Source: Nocardia cyriacigeorgica (lineage in GTDB: Bacteria > Actinomycetota > Actinomycetes > Mycobacteriales > Mycobacteriaceae). From it: a stretch of DNA of 64,000 nt. Position numbers and translations under genes: made by a program. A model generated the notes under the pieces. That model saw nothing but the letters and a program-made list of their open reading frames with translations. It was not told the origin of the DNA and did no database searches. Of this stretch, positions 44,051-51,872 are shown one piece after another (within the stretch, counting starts at the first letter, position 1; every line of letters begins with the position of its first letter). The stretch covers positions 1 through 64,000 of the forward strand of contig NZ_JARWNX010000031.1 in NCBI RefSeq assembly GCF_029868385.1. The letters are read 5' to 3'.

Positions 44051-44086
44051 CCTCCGCGGCCTCCGCGGCCTCCGCTGCCTCCGCTG
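44051..44086 (-). repeat. Four 9-bp repeats carrying GGAGG
   Basis: Four tandem 9-bp units (CCTCCGCGG twice, CCTCCGCTG twice on the plus strand) lie directly upstream of mobA-moeA. On the coding strand each unit holds a GGAGG ribosome-binding core, and the last is nine bases from the GTG. Copy number could vary by slippage. Confidence 0.75.
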
Positions 44087-44180
44087 TGGTTCGACATGTG
44101 TCCATGCTAGTTCGAGGATCAACCGCGGCCGGACGTCCCGCGCGGTCGGCGGCGCGGTGTCGGCCAGGTGGGTCTGCGCT

Positions 44181-44924
44181 TCAGAGCGCCGAGCTGTCGA
44201 AGTCGGGTGAGAGCAGGCGGAACTCGTTGGCTTCGGGGTCGGCGAGCGGTAGTCCCGGCTCGACGCCGGAAGGTTCGATCGTGCTCGCTCCGGCCGCGCG
44301 GAGCCGGTTGACCTCGGTGGTCGGATCGTCGGCGGGGAAGGAGGCGACGTCGAGGTGCAGCCGGTTGCGGCCCTGCTTGGCGTCTTCGGTCTGGACGAAT
44401 TCCAGCCAGGAACCGAGACCGGTCGGTGAGCGCAGGCCCGTCACCGGTGGGCCGCTGCGCGCGATCGGCCAGCCGGAGGCGGTCGACCAGAACTGGGCGA
44501 GCCGCTGCGGGTCAAGGGTGTCGACCACGATGGCGGCCACCGCACCGGTGTCCACATACTCCTCACGCGGTTCGAGCACACAGAATTCGTTGCCCTCCGG
44601 GTCGGCGAGCACCATCCATGGCACCTCGCCCTGTCCGATGTCGACCGGCCGGGCGCCGAGCGCGAGGGCCCGGTCCACCTGCATGCGCTGGTGATCGGTC
44701 GATCTGCTGGCCACATCGAGATGGATCCGGTTCTTGCCGTTCTTGGCCCTGGACGCGGGCAGGAAGGTCAACGCGAGGTCGGGCCCGGCGGCGCCGGGCG
44801 CCGCCACATCGACTTCGCCCGGACGATCCAGCGTCACTGTCCAGCCGAGCAGTCGAGCCCAGAAATCCGCCACCATACGTGGCTGGTCCGCATCGAATAC
44901 CACACACGCCAGACGGGTGGTCAT
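44181..44924 (-). CDS. Two-domain glyoxalase-like (VOC) protein
   Basis: This 247-residue protein is made of two VOC domains (about 1-120 and 128-245). Each ends in the same motif, LADPEGNEFCVLEP in the first and LADPEANEFRLLSP in the second, and each has NRIHLDVAS or NRLHLDVAS. This is the glyoxalase-like domain 6 pattern common in actinobacteria, with unknown substrate. The ATG at 44922-44924 is used; the upstream extension lacks family similarity. Confidence 0.82.
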   Translation of the reverse strand: MTTRLACVVFDADQPRMVADFWARLLGWTVTLDRPGEVDVAAPGAAGPDLALTFLPASRAKNGKNRIHLDVASRSTDHQRMQVDRALALGARPVDIGQGEVPWMVLADPEGNEFCVLEPREEYVDTGAVAAIVVDTLDPQRLAQFWSTASGWPIARSGPPVTGLRSPTGLGSWLEFVQTEDAKQGRNRLHLDVASFPADDPTTEVNRLRAAGASTIEPSGVEPGLPLADPEANEFRLLSPDFDSSAL

Positions 44925-45075
44925 GAGTCCACGGTAACCGTAGTTCGGCGCAGCAGGGGCGAATTGCCTGTGACCCGGCGTCTCGTCGCAGGTCGGGCGT
45001 CGCGGGTTGCTCGTGTGGCCGACTCGGCGAACGAACGGCGGCCGCATCCGGTTATCCGGTCCGCGACGCCCGACC

Positions 45076-45123
45076 TCGTCAACCACGGGTTGACGATGAA
45101 GTGTCGTCAACCTATGGTTGACG
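45076..45123 (+). promoter_or_regulatory. Double operator over a promoter
   Basis: Two copies of CGTCAACC-N3-GGTTGACG (45077-45095 and 45105-45123; the first extends by one more base pair) have centres 28 bases apart. The right arm of the first holds TTGACG (45090-45095), and 17 bases later TATGGT (45113-45118) lies in the second. The repeats thus cover both -35 and -10 of a good promoter for the monooxygenase gene. Confidence 0.75.
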
Positions 45124-45183
45124 TCGGTCGAGGGATGTACCGAACCGCCCCTCGCTGACGACGGACCGATCCGAGGAGTAGCC

Positions 45184-46392
45184 ATGGCAGAGATCGAGAA
45201 CGCGGCGCGACACGGCGCCGGAACACGGCGCAGACGCGCACTGGTGGTCGGTGCGGGCATCGCCGGTCTGGCGACCGCCGCACGGCTGCACCGGCAAGGT
45301 TGGGACGTCCTCGTGATCGAGCGTGCGCCCGCCCGCCGCAGCAGCGGCTACCTGGTGAACCTGCACGGCCCCGGCTACGATGCCGCCGAGCGCCTCGGAC
45401 TCGTACCGGCGCTGACCCCGCGGGATATCGGTTTCTTCACCTCGGTCCTGGTGCACGCGGACGGCAGGGAGAAGTTCGCGATCCCGGCCGCGGTCGCCGA
45501 GGCCGCCGTCGGGGCTCGAGCGCTGAGCCTGTTCCGTGGCGATCTGGAGTCGGCCCTGTACGACGCGGTGGCCGACCTCGTCGACATCCGTTTCGGCACC
45601 ACCGTGCGAGCGATCACCCAGCGCGCCGACGGGGTCGCGGCCGTGCTCGATGACGGCACCCATCACCAGGCGGAACTGCTCATCGGTGCCGATGGCGTGC
45701 ACTCCCGGATCCGCGAACTCGTCTTCGGCACCGAGCACGAATACTTCGAGGACCTCGGCCATATGGTCGGAGCCTTCCCGCTCGACGCGGTTCCCGAGCA
45801 TGTGCCGGAAGGTGTTGGTACCACCTTCATCGGACCGGGGCGGACTGCGGCGGTGATGAACCTCGGTCCGCAACGGTCCTCGGCGTTCTTCACCTACCGC
45901 TGCGCCGATACCGAGGCCGAACTGGCTCTCGGTGCTGCGCCCGCGCTCGTTCGAGCGTTCGGCGATCTCGGTGGCGGCGTCGCCGATGCCCTCGGCCGAC
46001 TCGAGGCCGACCCTGCCGCCGCCTATTTCGACTCCGTCGGTCAGATCGTCATGGACCGCTGGAGCCGCGGGCGTGTCGTGCTGCTCGGCGATGCCGCCTG
46101 GTGCGTCACCGTATTCGCTGGCTACGGTGCGGCGCTTGCCCTCGATGGCGCCGACCGGCTCGGCGACGCCGTCGCGGAACACGGCGATGACATTCCGGCC
46201 GCACTCGAGGCGTGGGAGACCGCGTTGCGTCCGGAAGTACGCAAACGACAGGCGTTGGCCCGCAGAGGTATGGCTCGGTTCGCCCCGTCGTCACGCGCTC
46301 AGGTGCTGGCCGGTGAACTGATGCTCCGCGCGATCACCCTGCCCGGCATCCGCGGCCTGGTCCAACGCTCCATCCAACGCGCCAACAACTAG
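45184..46392 (+). CDS. FAD-dependent monooxygenase, TetX/aromatic hydroxylase type
   Basis: This 402-residue class A flavoprotein hydroxylase has the dinucleotide-binding VVGAGIAGLATAARL (about 22-36), the middle motif GADGVHSRIR, and GRVVLLGDAAWCVTVFAGYGAALALDGA (about 300-325) for the FAD ribityl chain. It uses NAD(P)H and O2 to hydroxylate an aromatic or antibiotic-like substrate; the group includes TetX and PHBH relatives. GAGGAG lies seven bases before the ATG at 45184. The double operator suggests substrate-induced expression, but no regulator gene is adjacent. Confidence 0.85.
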   Translation: MAEIENAARHGAGTRRRRALVVGAGIAGLATAARLHRQGWDVLVIERAPARRSSGYLVNLHGPGYDAAERLGLVPALTPRDIGFFTSVLVHADGREKFAIPAAVAEAAVGARALSLFRGDLESALYDAVADLVDIRFGTTVRAITQRADGVAAVLDDGTHHQAELLIGADGVHSRIRELVFGTEHEYFEDLGHMVGAFPLDAVPEHVPEGVGTTFIGPGRTAAVMNLGPQRSSAFFTYRCADTEAELALGAAPALVRAFGDLGGGVADALGRLEADPAAAYFDSVGQIVMDRWSRGRVVLLGDAAWCVTVFAGYGAALALDGADRLGDAVAEHGDDIPAALEAWETALRPEVRKRQALARRGMARFAPSSRAQVLAGELMLRAITLPGIRGLVQRSIQRANN

Positions 46393-46700
46393 CGGGCCGG
46401 GCCGTCCGGGAAGACGAAGCGCGCGGCGCGCAGATCCACGCGGCCGTCGTGCACCGGGACGCCCTCGGCGGCGAGCAGTCGCAATTGCTTGCCCGCCAGA
46501 TGCGGCGCCGGACGGCCCGCCGCGCCGAGGACGCGATGCCAGGGCAGATCGGCGGAGTCGGTGCGCATGATCCAGCCGACAGTGCGCGGCGTGGACAGAC
46601 CGGCCGCCGCGGCGATATCGCCGTAGGTGGCCACCCGGCCGGGTGGAATCGCCGCCACCAGATCGCGGACGCGTTCGATCTCGGCATCGGAGGTGGGCAT
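46389..46700 (-). CDS. Alkyltransferase-like protein (ATL)
   Basis: This 103-residue protein is the DNA-binding half of O6-alkylguanine-DNA alkyltransferase. The usual active site PCHR reads PWHR here (DLPWHRVLG), so the acceptor cysteine is replaced by tryptophan. Such ATL proteins bind O6-alkylguanine and hand it to nucleotide excision repair. IPPGRVATYGDIAAAAG (about 18-34) is the arginine-finger helix region. It matches Rv3204 in place. Its start shares one base with the stop of the LipV-type gene, and its stop overlaps that of the monooxygenase in a CTAG. Confidence 0.88.
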   Translation of the reverse strand: MPTSDAEIERVRDLVAAIPPGRVATYGDIAAAAGLSTPRTVGWIMRTDSADLPWHRVLGAAGRPAPHLAGKQLRLLAAEGVPVHDGRVDLRAARFVFPDGPAR

Positions 46701-47476
46701 CAGAGCACCGTGCGGATGAGCGCCGCGGTCTCGGCGGGCATGGCCTGGGCGACCATATGGTCACAGTCCCATTCCCGCACCGTCAGACGGCTGCCCATAT
46801 GTGCGGTGAGCGCCTCGCGGAACTCCGGTGTGACGAACGGCGGGTCGACCTTCATCGCCTGCACCAGCACGGTCGGCAGGTCCTGCGGCGGCAGCACGTA
46901 GTGGCGGGCGAGCTGGCCCCAGTACGAGTTGATCGCGGGCAGGCTCATACGCCAGCCGACCCGCCCGTTCGCGGTGGGCATCAGATGCTCGTCCAGTTCG
47001 GCCTGCAACAACTCGGGCGCGACATCGCCCCAGCCGGTGTGCAGTTTGTCCATCCGCGCCTGCTCGACATCGTCGTAGTCCTGTGAGGCCAGCGTCGACA
47101 CGGCGATCTCGTGCAGCCGGGTCGGGTCGAGGGCGATGGCAGGATCGAGCAGGATCAGCTCGCGCACCAGTTGCGGGTGGTGGCGCACCAGGTGCAGGGC
47201 GCAGGCCCCGCCGAACGAATGCGCGACCAGCACCACCGGCTCATCGGTCTCCGCGGCCAGCACCTCCACCACATCCTGGACGATCGTCTCGAAATTCCAG
47301 GGCGGCAGCGAGGTGGAACGACCGTGTCCGCGCAGGTCGGGGGCGATGATGCGGATATCGGGCAGGAATCGTTCGGCCAGATCGGCCCAGCGTCCGCCGT
47401 GCCCGGTCACACCGTGCAGGGCGAGCATCACCGGGCCGGTGCGCGGGCCGAAACGGTGCACATGGAGAGGGGACAC
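46700..47476 (-). CDS. lipV: Alpha/beta hydrolase, LipV type
   Basis: This 258-residue hydrolase has LALHGVTGHGGRWADLAERF as the oxyanion region, a serine elbow in VLVAHSFGGACALH, and a late aspartate-histidine pair with ...WDCDHMVAQA. It matches the mycobacterial LipV (Rv3203) position between ATL and AdnA; the substrate is unknown. The GTG at 47474-47476 is preferred over longer forms, which would overlap the divergent adnA gene. Confidence 0.8.
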   Translation of the reverse strand: MSPLHVHRFGPRTGPVMLALHGVTGHGGRWADLAERFLPDIRIIAPDLRGHGRSTSLPPWNFETIVQDVVEVLAAETDEPVVLVAHSFGGACALHLVRHHPQLVRELILLDPAIALDPTRLHEIAVSTLASQDYDDVEQARMDKLHTGWGDVAPELLQAELDEHLMPTANGRVGWRMSLPAINSYWGQLARHYVLPPQDLPTVLVQAMKVDPPFVTPEFREALTAHMGSRLTVREWDCDHMVAQAMPAETAALIRTVL

Positions 47477-47492
47477 GGTGACATTTTGACGG

Positions 47493-50400
47493 TTGTCCGA
47501 ATCGGCCGCAGCACCAGGCGGCGCGGCGCCGCCACCGGGTGTGTCGGCCTCGTCTGTTGCAATAGCCCACGTGGTGCGATCGGATAACGCGGTGCGGCTG
47601 GTTCGCCGGAAGGTGGCGGCGCCCGGACCAAGGGTCTGGGGCGCCGACGTCCGCGCGTTGTTCACCACCGCCGCCGATCCCGTCGCGGCCCGCCCCGGCA
47701 CCGGAGTGTGGCAGGTACTCGGTGGGCCTGGCACCGGTAAGACCTCGCTGCTGGTCGACCTGGCCGCTGATCGCATCGCCGCAGGCGACGACCCGGAATC
47801 GGTGCTACTACTGGCGCACTCCAAGAACGCGGCCGCCGCGGTGCGCGACGCGATCACCGCCCGGCTGTCGACGCCGGTCGCGGAAGTTCCCGACGCGGCC
47901 ATCACCGATCCGGACCACGACCTGTTCGAACCACCTCCCGATCCGGACGCGATGTGGGACGAGGCAGGGCTGTTCGACCTCGGGGAACTGGATGCGGCCC
48001 TTGATAGGGGAGACACGGAACCGGATAACGGTCGAGTCGACGCACCTCCCGCGACGGTTGGGCGCGCGGTCTCGGCAGCCGATCGGCACGGCGTGCGGTC
48101 GGCAGCCGGACCGGATCGCGCGGCCACGGCTGCTGGACCGGATGTCGATGCCACCCACCCCCACTTGGTCGGTGTTCCCGGCGCGACCAGGGAGCCTCTG
48201 GTGCGCACCATCCACTCCTACGCCTTCTCCGTCCTGCGTCGACACGCCGTCGCGCACGGCAATCCGCCCCCGCGACTGCTGACCGGTTCGGAACAGGACG
48301 CCGTGCTGCGGGAGATGCTGCGGGGGGATCTGATCGATATCGCCGAGGGCGCGGTCGATCTCTGGCCGCAGAAGCTGCATCCCGCGCTCGGGCTGGCCGG
48401 TTTCGCCGATCAGTTGCGCGATCTGATGTTGCGGGCCACCGAGCGTGGTCTCGGGCCGGAAGATCTGATCGCGCTCGGCCGCCGGCGGGACAAGCCGGAA
48501 TGGATCGCGGCTGGACGGTTCGCGGCGCGGTATGAGCAGTCGATGCTGCTGCGCTGGTCGGTGGGTGTGGCGGCGCCGGAAGCATCCGCACCCGCGCTGA
48601 ACGCGGCCGAACTGGTCGGCGCGGCCCTCGACGCGCTGGCCACCGACGCCGAGCTGCTGGCCGCCGAACGTGATCGGCTGCGCTATCTGCTGGTCGACGA
48701 TGCCCAGCATCTGGATCCACAGGCCGCGACATTGGTTCGGGTGTTGAGCGCGGGCGCGGCGGTCACCGTGGTCGCCGGTGATCCCGACCAGGGTGTGTTC
48801 GCATTCCGCGGTGCGGATTCGCGCTTCCTGCTCGAGCTGGACGTGCCCGACCGACGGCGAATCGTGTTGCGCGACAATCATCGTTCGGTGCCCGCGGTAT
48901 CGCTGACGGTCGCCCGGATCGCCGCGAGGCTGCCCGGTAGCGCACCGCAGCGGCCACGACCCGGCCACGCCGACCCCACGCCGGACCACGGTGCCGAGGT
49001 ACGGGTCAGGGTGCTCGCCACTCCGGCCAAGGAGGCCGCGTTGATCGCCGACCATCTGCGCCGTGCCCATCTCACCGATGGTGTGCCGTGGTCGCGGATG
49101 GCGGTCGTGGTGCGCTCGGTGCCGCTGTCGCTGCCGCCGTTGCGTCGCGCACTGCTCGCCGCCGGTGTTCCGGTGCGCAGGCCCGCACTCGACACGCCGC
49201 TGGCCCGCAGGCGTGGCGCGGCGTGGATGCTGTCCGCACTGCGGGCCATCCTCGCCGCGGAGGCGGCCACCGGCGCCGATTCGCTGACGGGTCCGCACCG
49301 GCACGAGGCGATGTTCACCCCCGACGACGCCCTCGATCTGCTGTCCGGCCCGCTCGGCGGCGCCGACCAGATCGCCCTGCGCCGTCTGCGCCGCGGTATC
49401 CGACGCACCGCCCTCGACCTGGAACGCAGCACGGCCACCCGCGCCGCCGACGCTCCTCTTGCGGCTGCCGGAACCGACCACGACAACCTTTCCGCACCAA
49501 CAGACCCCGTCGACGACCTGGCCCCGGAACCCGACGACACCCTCCCGCCACCGGACCCGGCCGACGCCGATATCACCCCCGAATGGACGATCGAACAGGC
49601 CGCACGAATGTCGGCCGACGCCGATTGGTACGGCATCGATGTCGACCCACTCGATCGCGAAGAAGATCGTTACGGACTCACGACCCGCGATGACGACGTC
49701 GCCGAACCCGACGCTGCGCAACTCTCGGATCAATCCGAACTCGCCGCACCCGAGAACCCGCTGGGCGACCGAGACCTGCCAAGGGACAACGGTTCCGGCG
49801 ATGTCCACGAGCCTTTCGACCCCAACAGCTCGACGGAATTCGATGCCACGCAGTCTGTTGCCGACGCCGATGACCCGTCCGCCGCCATCTCTGCCATCTC
49901 CATGACAGCCCCCGCTGGCGCCCCGTCGGAACAATCCTCCGCCGAGGTCCTGCGCGAGCTGCTGCTCGGCACGGGCGACCCGCGAATGGTCGCCGGTCTC
50001 ACCGAAGTCGAAGCGGCCCCGCTGCGGCGGGTGCTGACCGCGTTGGAGCGAGCGCGCAAGGCGCGGCGCCGCGGTGGCGGGCTCGAGGACGTGCTGTGGG
50101 CGCTGTGGACCGGGTCGCGGTTGGAGCGGCGCTGGGTGGCGCAGTCCGAACGCGGCGGTGCGGCGGGCGCGCAGGCCGACCGCGATCTGGATGCGGCGGT
50201 CGCGTTGTTCGACGCCGCCGCGGCCTACGTCGACCGGCTGCCGCGCGCCGGTATCGAGGGCTTCGTGGAATACCTGCTGCACCAGGAGATCCCGCACGAC
50301 ACCGCGGTGCGTACCAATCCCGTCGAGGCGGTGGAACTGCTCAGCGCGCATGCCGCTGCTGGCCGGGAATGGGATGTGGTCGCGGTCGCCGGTGTGCAGG

Positions 50401-51872
50401 AGGGGATCTGGCCGGACCCACGTCCGCGCGGCACGCTGCTGCACACCGAGGATCTGGTCGATGTCGCCGCGGGCGTGCTCACCGAGGGTGAACGAGTCAG
50501 CCGGGCGGCTCCGATCCTGGCCGAGGAACGCCGACTGCTGTTGGTGGCGTGCAGTCGGGCGCGTCGATCGCTGCTGGTCACCGCGGTGGAATCGGTGACC
50601 GGTGATCGTGATCTGGTGCCGTCGCGGTTCCTCGCCGAAATGCTCGGCCACGACGAGGACGGCGAACCCGGCGCGTTACCGGTCGCCGATCCGGGTCGTG
50701 CGCTGGTCATGGGTTCGCTGGTGGCCGAATTGCGCGGTGTGGTCTGCGATCCCGAAGCCGATCCCGACCGCAGACGCCGCGCCGCCGGTCATCTGGCCCG
50801 CCTGGCGGATGCGGGTGTGCGCGGCACCGACCCCGCCGACTGGTACGGCACCGCCGAACTCAGTACCGAACAGCCGCTGTGGGACGACGACGAATCCGCG
50901 GTGGCGCTGTCACCGTCGACGGTGGAACTGTTGCGCACCTGCCCGCTGCGCTGGGCGCTGGAACGGCACGGTGGCACCGATGGCGACAACCCGCACGCGG
51001 TCAAGGGCAACCTGGTGCACACCCTGGTCCAGGCCTTGGCCGGGAAGGTGCCGACCGCCCAGGTGCGGGCCGCGCTCCAGGCGGTATGGCAGTCGGTCGA
51101 CAGCGACGGCGGTTGGCATTCCCGGCAGGAGCGTCGCCGCACCGAGGCCATGCTGGAGACCTTCCTGGCCTGGGTCGACAACACCCGCGGTGAACTCACC
51201 CAGGTCGGTATCGAGGTGCCGGTGGATTGTGTGCTGCCGCCACGCACCGACGACGAGCCCCCGGTCCGCATCCGCGGCCGGGTCGATCGGCTCGAACGCG
51301 ATGGGCAGGGCCGCTTCGTCATCGTCGATGTGAAGACCGGTAAGACCCCGGTCTCGGCCAAGGCCGTCGAAGACCACGCACAGTTGGCCACCTACCAGGT
51401 CGCCGCCGCCTTCGGCGCGCTCGACGCCGTGTCGAGCGAGTCGGACCGTGCGCGAGGCGAATCGGGCGACGCAGCGGCCGAGGAGAACCGCGCCGACCTG
51501 CCGGACGATCCCGCCGTGCGCGACGGCTCCACATTCGCCGACGGTGCCCCCGGCGCGGAGCCCGGCTCGCGCGAATTCGCCGCAGGCCGCGACCTCATCG
51601 ACGCGCCCCACTCGACCCTCGAACTCGGCGAACCAGGCGGCGCCCGCCTCGTCTACGTCGCCAAACCCAGCGCCCGCGACGGCGCCACCCAGCGCACCCA
51701 GCAGCCGCTCGACGGCGAGGCCCTGCACATCTGGCGCGGCACCATCCACGAGGCCGCCGCCGCGACCAGAGGGCCGAGCTATCTCGCCATGCGCAATGAC
51801 GGCTGCCGCCACTGCGCCGTCGCGAGCAGCTGCCCGGTCCAGGACACCGGACGTCAGGTGACCGACGAATGA
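47493..51872 (+). CDS. adnA: AdnA subunit of AdnAB helicase-nuclease
   Basis: This protein of about 1,459 residues is the AdnA half of the mycobacterial end-resection motor (Rv3202c type). It has a Walker A GGPGTGKTS near residue 77, a degenerate Walker B (LVDDAQHL, about 400), and a C-terminal RecB-like nuclease (GNLVHTL near 1171; VDVKTGK near 1278; QLATYQ). A cysteine near 1148 and CRHCAVASSC near the end fit a [4Fe-4S] site. It is some 400 residues longer than the mycobacterial protein because of three acidic, low-complexity inserts (about 132-235, 645-815 and 1315-1395). The start is uncertain: TTG 47493, GTG 47541 or GTG 47571. It overlaps adnB by ATGA. Confidence 0.9.
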   Translation: MSESAAAPGGAAPPPGVSASSVAIAHVVRSDNAVRLVRRKVAAPGPRVWGADVRALFTTAADPVAARPGTGVWQVLGGPGTGKTSLLVDLAADRIAAGDDPESVLLLAHSKNAAAAVRDAITARLSTPVAEVPDAAITDPDHDLFEPPPDPDAMWDEAGLFDLGELDAALDRGDTEPDNGRVDAPPATVGRAVSAADRHGVRSAAGPDRAATAAGPDVDATHPHLVGVPGATREPLVRTIHSYAFSVLRRHAVAHGNPPPRLLTGSEQDAVLREMLRGDLIDIAEGAVDLWPQKLHPALGLAGFADQLRDLMLRATERGLGPEDLIALGRRRDKPEWIAAGRFAARYEQSMLLRWSVGVAAPEASAPALNAAELVGAALDALATDAELLAAERDRLRYLLVDDAQHLDPQAATLVRVLSAGAAVTVVAGDPDQGVFAFRGADSRFLLELDVPDRRRIVLRDNHRSVPAVSLTVARIAARLPGSAPQRPRPGHADPTPDHGAEVRVRVLATPAKEAALIADHLRRAHLTDGVPWSRMAVVVRSVPLSLPPLRRALLAAGVPVRRPALDTPLARRRGAAWMLSALRAILAAEAATGADSLTGPHRHEAMFTPDDALDLLSGPLGGADQIALRRLRRGIRRTALDLERSTATRAADAPLAAAGTDHDNLSAPTDPVDDLAPEPDDTLPPPDPADADITPEWTIEQAARMSADADWYGIDVDPLDREEDRYGLTTRDDDVAEPDAAQLSDQSELAAPENPLGDRDLPRDNGSGDVHEPFDPNSSTEFDATQSVADADDPSAAISAISMTAPAGAPSEQSSAEVLRELLLGTGDPRMVAGLTEVEAAPLRRVLTALERARKARRRGGGLEDVLWALWTGSRLERRWVAQSERGGAAGAQADRDLDAAVALFDAAAAYVDRLPRAGIEGFVEYLLHQEIPHDTAVRTNPVEAVELLSAHAAAGREWDVVAVAGVQEGIWPDPRPRGTLLHTEDLVDVAAGVLTEGERVSRAAPILAEERRLLLVACSRARRSLLVTAVESVTGDRDLVPSRFLAEMLGHDEDGEPGALPVADPGRALVMGSLVAELRGVVCDPEADPDRRRRAAGHLARLADAGVRGTDPADWYGTAELSTEQPLWDDDESAVALSPSTVELLRTCPLRWALERHGGTDGDNPHAVKGNLVHTLVQALAGKVPTAQVRAALQAVWQSVDSDGGWHSRQERRRTEAMLETFLAWVDNTRGELTQVGIEVPVDCVLPPRTDDEPPVRIRGRVDRLERDGQGRFVIVDVKTGKTPVSAKAVEDHAQLATYQVAAAFGALDAVSSESDRARGESGDAAAEENRADLPDDPAVRDGSTFADGAPGAEPGSREFAAGRDLIDAPHSTLELGEPGGARLVYVAKPSARDGATQRTQQPLDGEALHIWRGTIHEAAAATRGPSYLAMRNDGCRHCAVASSCPVQDTGRQVTDE

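Noticed and set aside
44042..44122. Arg/Pro-rich N-terminus for MobA-MoeA from 44122
   Set aside because: It is only the tandem 9-bp repeat read through; MobA homology begins directly after the GTG at 44041.
47808..50651. A 947-codon open frame antisense to adnA, and a similar 966-codon one antisense to adnB (51854-54754)
   Set aside because: Both read as low-complexity Gly/Arg/Gln-rich sequence without any family motif and lie wholly under genes with clear helicase motifs. They are by-products of high GC.
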